Positions 17,386 through 25,459 of a DNA stretch of 64,000 nucleotides are shown in pieces. Every line of letters begins with the position of its first letter. Position 1 is the first letter of the stretch. The stretch is taken from the NCBI RefSeq assembly GCF_900215325.1, contig NZ_OCMS01000001.1:1-64000 (forward strand), read 5' to 3'. This DNA is from Fibrobacter sp. UWB16 (GTDB taxonomy: Bacteria; Fibrobacterota; Fibrobacteria; Fibrobacterales; Fibrobacteraceae). Under the pieces are notes generated by a model. It saw only the letters and a list, made by a program, of their open reading frames with translations. It did not search any database and was not told where the DNA came from. The position numbers were made by a program, and so were the translations under genes.

Positions 17386-17690
17386 CTTGTGTGAACCACG
17401 GTTCCAATCCAAGTTTGCAAACACCGAGAGTAACATCTCGGTGTTTTTTTTGTTTGCAACGGGGTTTGAAACGAGGGTGCAACACGGCTTGAACCAAGGG
17501 TTGAAAACCCGTTCAAACCCAGGTTACAACAGGGCTTGAAGCGAATTGCTTCGAACCAAAGGCGCCGCTTTTTGCAACGAGGTGGCAACGGTGGTTCGAA
17601 ACCAGGTTGTAAACAAAGTTGCAAACGAAAGGTTCAAACAGGGTGGCAAAAAAGTTGGAATGGACTGTTGCACATGTTGGAACAACGGAC
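17386..17690. repeat. Degenerate ~12-nt tandem repeat tract (GGTTnnAAAC type)
   Basis: About twenty imperfect units of 11-13 nt built on a G-rich start and a TTnnAA centre: GGTTCCAATCCAA, GTTTGCAAACAC, GGGTTTGAAACGA, GGGTGCAACAC, GGCTTGAACCAA, GGGTTGAAAACCC, GGTTACAACA, GGTTGTAAACAAA, GTTGCAAACGAAA, GGTTCAAACA. Several units are self-palindromic (GGGTTGAAAACCC, GGTTCGAAACC). The guaA terminator (17421-17451) sits inside the tract. Frames across it give only short low-complexity ORFs, so it appears non-coding. No function is known to me. Confidence 0.7.
17421..17451 (+). terminator. Terminator of guaA
   Basis: ACACCGAG (17421-17428) / CTCGGTGT (17437-17444), 8-nt loop, followed by a T run. 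Confidence 0.88.
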
Positions 17691-17725
17691 GCAAAGGGAC
17701 AACCAAAGGAGGTTAACCCCTCAAA

Positions 17726-17765
17726 AAAAATTCAGCCGAATGAGACAAACTCATTCGGCTTTTTC
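17726..17765. terminator. Bidirectional terminator
   Basis: 11-bp perfect stem AGCCGAATGAG (17734-17744) / CTCATTCGGCT (17750-17760), with A8 on the left and T-rich sequence on the right. It serves the leftward lipoprotein operon and any rightward transcript through the repeat tract. Confidence 0.88.
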
Positions 17766-17767
17766 TT

Positions 17768-18652
17768 TTACTTTTTCCGCTTTATCTTAAACAAAGTCTT
17801 GACTTGTAAAGAATCTTCAGTGCCATACATATCGGTGTAATGAGCCATCCACTTGACCGTTGTATCTTTTCGCGGCAATTCCGTCGAATCGGCATAAACA
17901 TTCACATAGGACTGATACGCAATTAATTTTTTCGGATAATCGATATACACGGTTTTTGTACAGCTAGATATTTCAATGAGATAAATCCCATCCGAAATAA
18001 ACGTCGTATCCGCTTTACGTGTACCATCTTCTCCATCTAGCACAAGTAACTGCCCTGAATTTTTAGAAACATACGCCCAATCAGGCAAACCGCTGTATTC
18101 TATATAGTATGCATCAACAAATTTCCGGGATTCACCCTTTAAGTTTTCGGATGCATAACTCGTCGGTTCAACAATTACCGTATCAAAGGCGGCTTTCAGC
18201 TTTTTCGAATCAAATTTGGGGATTTCAACATATGGCGGAATATAATCCATCAGTCGATTTTTGCCATAGTTGATGTAAGTCGTGTCTCCACGCTTGATTT
18301 CTACCTTCTGGTGAGTTACCGGCTCGTCATCCGACCTAACGGACGATTCCGCTTTTGAATACACGATTCTGCAAGTCGAATACGTTTTCTTTAAGGTACA
18401 TTCAAAATATCCCTTCCAAAGGTTGCAGGACATTTTATCGGTTGTCGCGGTTACCGTATCCAATTTGTCTTTGCCAGAGAAATACACAAAGCTGTAGGCC
18501 TTGGTATTTACGAACGCAGTATCGCAAACAACATCTTCAGGGCAGCCCAAATTTCCGCTATTTATAACTTCTCCGCCACAGGCAAGGAAGGAAACAGCAG
18601 CGAAAGCAAAGGCAGAAACAATCGAATAACGACTTAATGTTTTCAACTTCAT
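17768..18652 (-). CDS. Hypothetical lipoprotein
   Basis: 294 aa from the ATG at 18652 (2 nt after the upstream stop). Lipoprotein signal peptide with lipobox SFLAC, mature protein starting CGGEVINSGN. The body is beta-rich with many Thr/Asp/Lys pairs and several Cys (CPEDVVCD, CNLWKGYFEC, CRIVYS, SSCTKTVY) that may form disulfides. It ends in a basic tail. No known domain recognised. It is the second gene of an operon with the DPBB lipoprotein, so it may work with it at the cell surface. Confidence 0.7.
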   Translation of the reverse strand: MKLKTLSRYSIVSAFAFAAVSFLACGGEVINSGNLGCPEDVVCDTAFVNTKAYSFVYFSGKDKLDTVTATTDKMSCNLWKGYFECTLKKTYSTCRIVYSKAESSVRSDDEPVTHQKVEIKRGDTTYINYGKNRLMDYIPPYVEIPKFDSKKLKAAFDTVIVEPTSYASENLKGESRKFVDAYYIEYSGLPDWAYVSKNSGQLLVLDGEDGTRKADTTFISDGIYLIEISSCTKTVYIDYPKKLIAYQSYVNVYADSTELPRKDTTVKWMAHYTDMYGTEDSLQVKTLFKIKRKK

Positions 18653-18654
18653 AA

Positions 18655-19305
18655 TCACTCGCAATCCAAGCAGGTCCATTCCACTACACCATCGCCATTG
18701 CCATCAAATCGTTCGCGGGTGTACTTTTCGATGTCGATGAGGAATCCAATTTCGCCAGCATTTTCAGTGCAGCATCCATCGCAATCGCTGTCGGAGCACA
18801 TGTCATAAACCACGGCGTCAATCGTGGAGCCGTTCATGCGGAGCCTGAAAGTCTTAAGCTTATACTGATTCCAGTCCTTTTCGTGAACGGCAATGATATT
18901 GTGCTGACTCACCCATTCTTCGGTCATTTGATCTTCAATGCCAGCAAAGTAACCCGCCCAGGTGCAGCCATTGTACTCAATGCATTCTTCACTATCCGGT
19001 TCTGGCCATGACGTGTACCAAGTAAGATTCGCCTGGTGCCAAACGGTATCCGCGACTGTTTCACTTGATGAAGACTGTGCGACATTTTCCGTGCTACTAC
19101 TAGATGGCGTTCCCGGAACGGAGTCCGGGATGACAACGCCTGAAGAAGATCCCGGCACTTCGGCAGGCTCAGAGACCTTAGAATCCGGGATGACAGTGCT
19201 GGATGACAATTCCGCGGAGTTCCATACAGCCGACGCATTCTCGTCGCTACAGGCAACAATTCCACCAGCAATAGCGACAATCGCAAAAGCCTTCAAAAAA
19301 TTCAT
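18655..19305 (-). CDS. Lipoprotein with Ser-rich linker and expansin/RlpA-like double-psi beta-barrel domain
   Basis: 216 aa. Signal peptide with lipobox GGIVAC. Residues about 30-85 are a Ser/Pro linker that contains VIPDS twice. The C-terminal domain runs from NLTWYTSW (about residue 92) through GCTWAGYF, VHEKDW, TIDAVVYDMCSDSDC, GFLIDIEKYTRERF and GDGVVEWTC. This order (T-W-Y start, xxVxDxC, then D-L/I-xxxxF, then G-V-x-x-W) fits expansin, RlpA and cerato-platanin-type double-psi barrels that bind or loosen polysaccharide. In a cellulose degrader it could act on plant wall or peptidoglycan. Eight Cys are present in the domain. The assignment is by pattern only; no residue-level alignment was possible. 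Confidence 0.55.
   Translation of the reverse strand: MNFLKAFAIVAIAGGIVACSDENASAVWNSAELSSSTVIPDSKVSEPAEVPGSSSGVVIPDSVPGTPSSSSTENVAQSSSSETVADTVWHQANLTWYTSWPEPDSEECIEYNGCTWAGYFAGIEDQMTEEWVSQHNIIAVHEKDWNQYKLKTFRLRMNGSTIDAVVYDMCSDSDCDGCCTENAGEIGFLIDIEKYTRERFDGNGDGVVEWTCLDCE
19109..19208. repeat. Dispersed palindromic repeat inside a coding sequence
   Basis: On the minus strand, GTCATCCCGGACTCCGTTCC followed by GGGAACG is the same element seen between genes at 41.6 and 63.6 kb. A second half-element GTCATCCCGGATTC lies about 60 nt away. Both are read in frame as VIPDS within the lipoprotein linker. Confidence 0.7.
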
Positions 19306-19634
19306 CAGTGCACATCCATTTTAGAGAACAGGTTCAACACAACGACTCCCGAAACAATCAGGAGCAAGCCAATATAAGCACCAATATCTGGCACCTGTTT
19401 AAAGGCTACAATTCCGATTATAGTAATTAAAGCAACCCCAAGCGCAGACCAAATCGCATAAGCGACCGCAATTGGGATGACTTTTAGGCAAACGCTCAAG
19501 AAATAAAGGGATGCCACATAGCAAATGAGCGAAGCTACCGTCGGCACAACACGCGTGAACTGTTCCGAAAATTTCAAAAGCGTTGTCCCCGCCGTTTCGC
19601 AGACAATCGCAAGCAAAAGCATTAAATAGTACAA
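19305..19634 (-). CDS. Small multidrug resistance (SMR) transporter, EmrE-like
   Basis: 109 aa with four transmembrane helices. The TTG start at 19634 is chosen because AGGAGG lies 7 nt upstream; the in-frame ATG at 19676 would place that Shine-Dalgarno inside the gene. The essential membrane Glu is Glu13 (AIVCETAGTTLLKFSE), and AYAIWSALGVALITIIG matches the EmrE-type helix 3 rather than the guanidinium exporter (Gdx) type. Proton-coupled export of cationic compounds as a dual-topology dimer is known for the family. Its stop codon meets the start of the DPBB lipoprotein gene. Confidence 0.88.
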   Translation of the reverse strand: MYYLMLLLAIVCETAGTTLLKFSEQFTRVVPTVASLICYVASLYFLSVCLKVIPIAVAYAIWSALGVALITIIGIVAFKQVPDIGAYIGLLLIVSGVVVLNLFSKMDVH

Positions 19635-19696
19635 TTCAGCACCTCCTTCTATTACAAAATAATAAATTTTGTACAAAAAAAGTAGGTAGCCTCAAT

Positions 19697-20365
19697 TTAC
19701 ATAATCGCTATACCGAGGCTTATCGCGAATATGTGATTGATATAGTAGTTTTCGTGTTTGACATCGCGGTATTTATCGGAGAACGATCCAAATTCTGCAA
19801 TATACTTAAGACGAAGCATTAGTCCTAAATTAAAGCCGATGTCGCCCGCATTAATATAGCCCGAATCAAAGCGAAAATCTACGTTTTCTCCCATAATAAA
19901 CGTAGAGAAATCCATATCATCATTACCATTATTGAAGATATTTCCACCAAAACCAATAAAGGGCTGCAGTTCCACATAACGTGTATTGAATACCGCGTAA
20001 CCCAAAGTAAGCCCAAGGGATTCGTCCGTTGCTTCATTGTCGCGATCATATTCGGTAAAGTAACCATCGTCGTAGAGGTATGGGAAACTATGTATCAATC
20101 CCCAACCGTAGTAAAAGCCTACCGCCACTCGCGATAGTTGCAATTCGAAATCAATAATGAAAGGGAAGCCCATCTTCACATCAAGATACTTATTCACATC
20201 ACCCGTAGTAGTACCAACCCACGAGCCAAAGAATAAAGCGATATCGATCCAATAGCTCCGTTCGTCATCGGAACTTTTCCCAGATGTACCAACTGGTTCT
20301 GCCCACAGGCAGGTCGATGCAAGCAGTAGAATGGCCAGCAGACTTTTAAATTTGTTCAGAATCAT
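19697..20365 (-). CDS. Putative outer-membrane beta-barrel protein
   Basis: 222 aa from the ATG at 20365. The longer frame to 20458 merely translates a dispersed repeat. Signal peptide MILNKFKSLLAILLLASTCLWA. The rest shows barrel-like strands (YWIDIALFFGSWVG, IIDFELQLSRVAVGFYYGW, YVELQPFIGFGGN, IFAISLGIAIM). No family recognised. Next gene upstream is glyQS, from which it is separated by a repeat and a small hairpin, so it is probably a separate unit. Confidence 0.6.
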   Translation of the reverse strand: MILNKFKSLLAILLLASTCLWAEPVGTSGKSSDDERSYWIDIALFFGSWVGTTTGDVNKYLDVKMGFPFIIDFELQLSRVAVGFYYGWGLIHSFPYLYDDGYFTEYDRDNEATDESLGLTLGYAVFNTRYVELQPFIGFGGNIFNNGNDDMDFSTFIMGENVDFRFDSGYINAGDIGFNLGLMLRLKYIAEFGSFSDKYRDVKHENYYINHIFAISLGIAIM

Positions 20366-20428
20366 TTGGCAGAAATATAAAAAAAGAACCCGTTTCCGAG
20401 TTCTCTTTTTACAAACATTCCTCCGACA

Positions 20429-20477
20429 AGGAGATGCCCGCTTTCTCGGGCATGACAATTGTGGAGCAAAGCTCCAC
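20429..20477. repeat. Dispersed palindromic repeat (family B) plus hairpin
   Basis: AAGGAGATGCCCGCTTTCTC followed by GGGCATGACA, then a perfect GTGGAG-CAAA-GCTCCAC hairpin (20461-20477) that could terminate glyQS on the minus strand, though it lacks a T run. Confidence 0.7.
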
Positions 20478-20497
20478 CACTGCCTACGGTCTACTAA

Positions 20498-21910
20498 TTA
20501 GCAGCCGAGCTTTTCGAAGAGGTAAGCTTCGAGCTTGTCGATAGCGACGAGTTCCTGCTTCATGGAGTCGCGTTCGCGAACAGTCACGTAGCCGAGCTTT
20601 GCCGGATCGGATTCACCCTCGCCAACAGTGTCGAAGTCAACGGTCACGCAGAACGGCGTGCCGAGTTCGTCCTGACGGCGGTAGCGCTTACCGATGGACT
20701 GCGTTTCGTCGTATTCGACGTTCCAGCGGTTGAGGAGTTTCTGGTAAAGTTCTTCGGCCTTTTCCTTGACCTTGCCCTTCTTCACGAGCGGAAGCACGGC
20801 AACCTTGACCGGAGCGACCTTCGGATCGAAGTGGAGCACGGTACGTTCGTCGTTTTCGAGCTTTTCGACTTCGTAAGCGTTGCAGAGAAGCACGAGGAGC
20901 AAACGTTCCACACCGAGAGACGGTTCGACAACGTACGGGATGTAGCGCTTGTTCTGGACCGGGTCAATGTATTCCTGCTTGACCTTGGATTCGTTCTGGT
21001 GCTGTGTGAGGTCGTAGTTCGTACGAGATGCGATGCCCCAGAGTTCGCCCCAGCCGAACGGGAATTCGTATTCGACGTCGGTGGTGCCGTTGGAGTAGTG
21101 AGAAAGTTCTTCCTTGGCATGTTCGCGGAGGCGGAGCTTTTCACGCTTCACGCCGAGATCGTTCACGAGCCATTCGAAGCAGTACTTACGCCAGAAGTTG
21201 TACCAGTCAAGTTCAGTACCCGGTTCGCAGAAGAATTCAAGTTCCATCTGTTCGAATTCGCGAGTACGGAAGATAAAGTTACCCGGAGTAATTTCGTTAC
21301 GGAAAGACTTACCGATCTGACCGACACCGAACGGGATGCGCGGGCGGACGTTATCGACAATGTTGCGGAAGTCCACGAAGATACCCTGAGCGGTTTCCGG
21401 ACGGAGATAGACCTTGTTGCCTTCGCCTTCGATCACGCCAATTTCAGTCTGGAACATGAGGTTGAAAGCACGCGGCTTTGTCCAATCGGTCTTGCCGCAA
21501 GTCGGGCATTCGATCTTGTTATCCACCATCATCTGGTGAACTTCGTCAAAATTCTTACCAGCGCAGCAGCCTTCGCCGAGCTTTTCTTCGAGGAGCTGGT
21601 CAGCGCGGAAACGTTCGTGGCAAGCGAGGCAGTCCACGAGCGGGTCAGAGAAGTTACCCACGTGGCCAGAGGCCTTCCAGACGCGGGGGTTCAAAAGAAT
21701 AGAGCTATCGAGACCAAGCACATCGTGGCGGGAAGTCACGAACTTCTTCCACCAGAGATTCTTGATGTTGCGCTTGAGTTCCACGCCATACGGACCGTAG
21801 TCCCAAGTGTTGGCGAGGCCGTCGTAAATTTCGGAGCCGGGGAAAATGAAGCCGCGGCGTTTGCAGAGGGAGATGATGTCCTTGAGGGCATCCTGAACTT
21901 TCTTTGCCAT
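20498..21910 (-). CDS. glyQS: Glycyl-tRNA synthetase, single-chain dimeric type
   Basis: 470 aa class II synthetase charging tRNA-Gly. Start is the ATG at 21910 (AAAGGATATATA upstream; MAKKVQDALKDII). The frame extends to 21937 without support. Class II motifs: motif 2-like FRNEITPGNFIFRTREFEQME and motif 3 GVERLLLVLL. A bacterial/archaeal-type zinc-like insertion has CLACHERF and CPTCGKTDW. This is the homodimeric alpha2 form, not the alpha2beta2 GlyQ/GlyS form. Confidence 0.95.
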   Translation of the reverse strand: MAKKVQDALKDIISLCKRRGFIFPGSEIYDGLANTWDYGPYGVELKRNIKNLWWKKFVTSRHDVLGLDSSILLNPRVWKASGHVGNFSDPLVDCLACHERFRADQLLEEKLGEGCCAGKNFDEVHQMMVDNKIECPTCGKTDWTKPRAFNLMFQTEIGVIEGEGNKVYLRPETAQGIFVDFRNIVDNVRPRIPFGVGQIGKSFRNEITPGNFIFRTREFEQMELEFFCEPGTELDWYNFWRKYCFEWLVNDLGVKREKLRLREHAKEELSHYSNGTTDVEYEFPFGWGELWGIASRTNYDLTQHQNESKVKQEYIDPVQNKRYIPYVVEPSLGVERLLLVLLCNAYEVEKLENDERTVLHFDPKVAPVKVAVLPLVKKGKVKEKAEELYQKLLNRWNVEYDETQSIGKRYRRQDELGTPFCVTVDFDTVGEGESDPAKLGYVTVRERDSMKQELVAIDKLEAYLFEKLGC

Positions 21911-21999
21911 TATATATCCTTTATCGGCCGTGCCCATGAGGCATGTTTGGCCGGACTAGGAACCTACCTGGATGATAGGCCCTGACGGGGACAAATATA
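21911..21999 (-). promoter_or_regulatory. Promoter and structured leader of glyQS
   Basis: TATATTTG -10-like element at 21992-21999, directly after the T tract of the upstream terminator. The predicted leader of about 80 nt has nested short complementary runs (CCTA-TCATCCAGG-TAGG, GGCC pairs, TGCC-TCATG-GGCA). It is too short for a classical T-box and I see no specifier loop or T-box consensus. Function unknown. Confidence 0.4.
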
Positions 22000-22028
22000 G
22001 AAAAAAAGACCCCACTTGCGCAGGGTCT
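22000..22028 (-). terminator. Terminator of the Ser-repeat protein gene
   Basis: Minus strand AGACCC / GGGTCT stem with 10-nt loop, followed by a run of seven T. Confidence 0.8.
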
Positions 22029-22059
22029 AGTTTGCTCATGGAGTCTTAAAACATTTCAC

Positions 22060-23706
22060 TTATCGAGCATTCACAATCCTCTGCTCAGACCCAATGCGAA
22101 GCATATAGGCCCCACTCTGAGGAACATTCACCGAGAAGTTAGCGGCGTCAACGCGAGCGTTGTAAATTACGCGTCCCTGCATATCGAGTAAATTAACATC
22201 AGCACCGACTTTAGCGCCCGAAATCTGGAGATTGCGGCCATTCACGACAGCCGTGAATTTTGCAATAGGCGCAACCTTTTCAAGCTTCATTCCCGGATTA
22301 AACTTTGTCCAAATTCTGGACTTGCACACAAACACGGTCTTGAGTTCTGTCACATAATACGTCATATTTTCGCGCTTGACAGTGCAACTCGGCATATCTT
22401 CTTCAGTGCCCACAGCTTCGACAACGATATCCGGGATAGCGCTGGAGCTAGATACAGCCTTCGAACTTGAAGATGTCGATTTTTTGCTACTTGAAGAAGC
22501 TGGTTTAGCACTTGATGATGAAGCCTTTTTACTGCTAGAAGAAGCGGCTTTGGCACTCGAGCTAGACGCAGCCTTTGCACTGCTAGAGGAAACAGATTTT
22601 GCGCTTGAACTGGATGCGGCCTTTGCGCTGCTAGAGGAAGCAGGTTTTGCGCTTGAGCTGGATGCAGCCTTTGCGCTGCTAGAAGAAGCAGGTTTTGCGC
22701 TTGAGCTAGATGCAGCCTTTGCGCTGCTAGAAGAAGCGGCTTTGGCACTCGAGCTAGACGCAGCCTTTGCACTGCTAGAGGAAACAGATTTTGCGCTTGA
22801 ACTGGATGTGGCCTTTGCGCTGCTAGAAGAAGCGGCTTTGGCACTCGAGCTAGACACAGCCTTTGCACTGCTAGAGGAAACAGATTTTGCGCTTGAGCTG
22901 GACTCAACCTTTGCACTGCTAGAGGAAGCGGGCGTTGCACTTGAGCTAGAAGAAACTACAACCTCACTCGATGAGCTCGAAGCAATCACGGAGCTAGAAC
23001 TAGAAGCTGCCTGTTCACTGCTAGAAGAGAACTCTTCTGCACTAGACGAAGATAAATCAACAGATTCAGCAACAAAAGATGCAGTAACTTCAACATCAAA
23101 ATTCGGCATGTCAAAAGCGCAGCTACCTTCAACAGCGCTACCGCCCATTCCCCACATGCCAGGAATTTGCGAGCCAGGTTCTACCTGAGTGCAAGGCACA
23201 ATAGTACCATCATCAAGGTTCTTGCTTACGCGAATCGAAGCAAGCTTAAAGCCATTGGCGGCACTCGGACTTACAGTAACTCTTGTACCCGGCTTGGTAC
23301 GATCCCTATAACGGTCATTAAACGCAAGAGATACATTTCCGTTATCTGTATTTTTAACAATAAGGAAATAACGAAGCGATTCAAACGAAGCCGAAACAAA
23401 AACATCATGATTTGGCATCAAGAACTGCTCATCATTTTTTTCTGTCGTAGAAACAGTTCTTTGATCACGAGCATCGCCGTACGCATCATAAACGGTAAAG
23501 CCCTTAAATACTTTTCCATCAGGGATTATCGGTGTTACGCTAAGCCATGAGCCTGCAGGCGCTTCACTGACAACAGCTTGATTCAGCATAACGTTGAACG
23601 ACTGTTCTTCGTCACTACCGACTTTATTAATTTTGTAATTTTGAGCATAGACGCTCATGGCGAACGCAAGCGTCGCCCCCATTCCAAGGCAGATTTTTTT
23701 CCTCAT
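22060..23706 (-). CDS. Secreted protein with Ser-rich repeat linker and T9SS-type C-terminal sorting domain
   Basis: 548 aa from the ATG at 23706 (signal peptide MRKKICLGMGATLAFAMSVYA). Residues about 20-200 contain beta-rich segments with internal similarity (GKVFKGFTVYDAYGD, GFKLASIRVSKN; each followed by MPNHDVFVSASF or MPNFDVEVTASF), recalling InlB B-type repeats. Residues about 205-425 are SSSSAKA-type heptads. The last 60 residues (NLQISGAKVGADVNLLDMQG, RVIYNARVD, SGAYMLRIGS) fit a T9SS type A sorting domain, so it should be exported and anchored at or released from the surface. Ligand unknown. Confidence 0.75.
   Translation of the reverse strand: MRKKICLGMGATLAFAMSVYAQNYKINKVGSDEEQSFNVMLNQAVVSEAPAGSWLSVTPIIPDGKVFKGFTVYDAYGDARDQRTVSTTEKNDEQFLMPNHDVFVSASFESLRYFLIVKNTDNGNVSLAFNDRYRDRTKPGTRVTVSPSAANGFKLASIRVSKNLDDGTIVPCTQVEPGSQIPGMWGMGGSAVEGSCAFDMPNFDVEVTASFVAESVDLSSSSAEEFSSSSEQAASSSSSVIASSSSSEVVVSSSSSATPASSSSAKVESSSSAKSVSSSSAKAVSSSSAKAASSSSAKATSSSSAKSVSSSSAKAASSSSAKAASSSSAKAASSSSAKPASSSSAKAASSSSAKPASSSSAKAASSSSAKSVSSSSAKAASSSSAKAASSSSKKASSSSAKPASSSSKKSTSSSSKAVSSSSAIPDIVVEAVGTEEDMPSCTVKRENMTYYVTELKTVFVCKSRIWTKFNPGMKLEKVAPIAKFTAVVNGRNLQISGAKVGADVNLLDMQGRVIYNARVDAANFSVNVPQSGAYMLRIGSEQRIVNAR
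22438..23058 (-). repeat. Ser-rich heptad-coding tandem repeat
   Basis: Tandem 21-nt units coding SSSSAKA/SSSSAKP/SSSSAKS, about 20 copies with blocks of near-identical 42-63 nt (for example GCACTGCTAGAGGAAACAGA recurs). Such arrays expand and contract by slippage; copy number is likely variable between strains. Confidence 0.85.
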
Positions 23707-23987
23707 ACAAATCCCTAACTTTTGTATTCTCAAATTTAGTATAAGTTTTTTCATGTGCAATATATCACAATTAACGAAATATTACAAATAAGGAATTTAT
23801 ATGCAAATAAACATTGAAAAAATTTCAAAAAACACATTTCTGAAATATCGAGAAATTCAGAACACCACAAATTAGGTAAACAAACCATTACAGTCTTTTT
23901 AATAGATTCACCATATCCCATTTTAGTCCGTAAAAAAAAGCTTTTATTTTTTGATATATTTCAACCGTATTTATAACGAAAGAGAAT

Positions 23988-25187
23988 ATGGAAGAACCAA
24001 AGAAAAAAGGCGCCAAGCCCGTCGAACATAAGAAAGAACAGGAACGATGCATTCTCGTAGGCATCGCCACACCCAAAATTCGTCCGTGGCTTGCAGGCGA
24101 GCAACTCGCAGAACTCGGTCGCCTCGCCGAAACCGCAGGCGCATACGTCACTCGCAGCTTTTTACAACGCGTACAGAACTTCAGCCCGGCAACACTCATT
24201 GGCGAAGGCAAGGTAAACGAAGTCAAACGCGCGCTCGAAGAAGACAACGCTAAGATGGTCGTGTTTGACGACGACCTCTCGGGTTCGCAAGTGCGCAATC
24301 TCGAAGAACGCATGCCCGGCATCAAGGTTCTCGACCGCACAGGACTTATTCTCGATATTTTCGCAAAGCACGCCGTCACGGCAGAAAGCCGCCTGATGGT
24401 CGAAGTCGCGCAATTGCAATACATGATGCCGCGCCTCACCGGTGCGTGGACGCACCTTTGCCGCCAGCACAATGGCGGCATCGGCACCAAAGGGCCAGGC
24501 GAGACGCAGCTCGAAACTGACCGCCGCATGATCCGCAAGCGCATCCAGGAACTCAAGAAAAAGCTTGAGAAAATCGAAGATGCCCGCGAGCAGCAAGCAG
24601 ATAAACGAAATGACATTTTCCAGGTCGGCATTGTCGGCTATACGAACGCGGGCAAGTCCACGCTCACGAACCGCTTAACAGGCGCCGACGTTTATGTTGA
24701 AGACAAACTCTTTGCAACGCTAGACAGCACTACGCGTAAGCTATTCCTCGATGGCGAAAACATCATCCTTTCCGATACGGTCGGATTCATCCGCAAGCTT
24801 CCCCACAACTTGATTGAAACATTCAAGAGTACGCTCGGCGTGGCCGCCCATGCGGACTGCATCTTGGAAGTCGTTGACGGAAGCGCCCCGGACTACCGCG
24901 ATCATTTGGAAGTCACGCACAAGACGCTCGAAAGCATCATCGACAAGGATACTCCGAGACTCCGCGTATTCAACAAGGTCGAAGTTGCCGACGAAGCACG
25001 CCGCACAGAACTCTTGCAGAACTATCCTGACGCCATTCAAATCAGCGCAAAGGAGAACATCGGCATGGAACGTCTGCGCGCAGCCTTCAAGGAACAGCTC
25101 GAACGCTGGCACGAGAAGCGAGCCGCCGCCGAAAAGCACGAAAAAGAAATTGCAGAAGCACCGTGGCCGCCGGAGGTAGGGGGATGA
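23988..25187 (+). CDS. hflX: GTPase HflX
   Basis: 399 aa ribosome-associated GTPase that splits stalled 70S ribosomes. N-terminal HflX domain (TLIGEGKVNEV...VVFDDDLSGSQVRNLE, DRTGLILDIFAKHA, RLTGAWTHLCRQ, GGIGTKGPGETQLETDRR). Helical linker, then G domain with G1 GYTNAGKST, G2 TTR, G3 DTVGF, G4-like FNKVE and G5 SAKE. The usual NKxD of G4 is NKVE here, a conservative change. A purine-rich GAAAGAGA precedes the ATG. Divergent from the Ser-repeat gene, monocistronic. Confidence 0.94.
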   Translation: MEEPKKKGAKPVEHKKEQERCILVGIATPKIRPWLAGEQLAELGRLAETAGAYVTRSFLQRVQNFSPATLIGEGKVNEVKRALEEDNAKMVVFDDDLSGSQVRNLEERMPGIKVLDRTGLILDIFAKHAVTAESRLMVEVAQLQYMMPRLTGAWTHLCRQHNGGIGTKGPGETQLETDRRMIRKRIQELKKKLEKIEDAREQQADKRNDIFQVGIVGYTNAGKSTLTNRLTGADVYVEDKLFATLDSTTRKLFLDGENIILSDTVGFIRKLPHNLIETFKSTLGVAAHADCILEVVDGSAPDYRDHLEVTHKTLESIIDKDTPRLRVFNKVEVADEARRTELLQNYPDAIQISAKENIGMERLRAAFKEQLERWHEKRAAAEKHEKEIAEAPWPPEVGG

Positions 25188-25280
25188 GGTGTGAGGTCGG
25201 CACGTTGTGCCTCTGGGGTATGGGCTCGAGGCTTACGCCACTCTGAGGCATGAGGCTTTTAGAATTAAACTTCATGATTC

Positions 25281-25372
25281 GTCATTCTGAGCGGTGAGAA
25301 ACCGCGAAGAATCCAGTCAAGTTTCAAATCGCCCTGGATGCTTCGTTACACTCAGCATGACGAAAAAAACAT
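25281..25372. repeat. Dispersed palindromic repeat (family A, two arms)
   Basis: GTCATTCTGAGCGGTGAGAA...CGCGAAGAATCCAGTCAAG and the converse arm GGATGCTTCGTTACACTCAG followed by CATGACG, in the hflX-pgpA gap. Confidence 0.75.
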
Positions 25373-25388
25373 AACGACCCCATCAAGC

Positions 25389-25450
25389 AATGACCAATGA
25401 CCAATGACTAACGACCATTCACCCCTAACCACTAACCACTGTTTACCAAC
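25389..25450. repeat. Short low-complexity tandem (AATGACC / AACCACT units)
   Basis: Four units of AATGACCA/AATGACTA type followed by ACTAACCACT units. A related fragment (TTAGTCATTAGTCAG) is at 29981-29998. It ends just before the ATG of pgpA, leaving that gene without a clear Shine-Dalgarno. Confidence 0.6.
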
Positions 25451-25459
25451 CACTTCATC

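Noticed and set aside
17536-17790. Short ORFs across the degenerate repeat tract
   Set aside because: Basic low-complexity translation with no RBS, running through a terminator hairpin; repeat units of 11-13 nt do not keep the frame.
20366-20458. N-terminal extension of the OMP at 19697 (MSCPRKRASPC...)
   Set aside because: It is a translation of the family B dispersed repeat; the signal peptide starts at 20365.
23888-24631. 247-codon minus-strand frame over the hflX start
   Set aside because: Overlaps the conserved HflX N-terminus and translates to Ser/Arg-rich shadow sequence.
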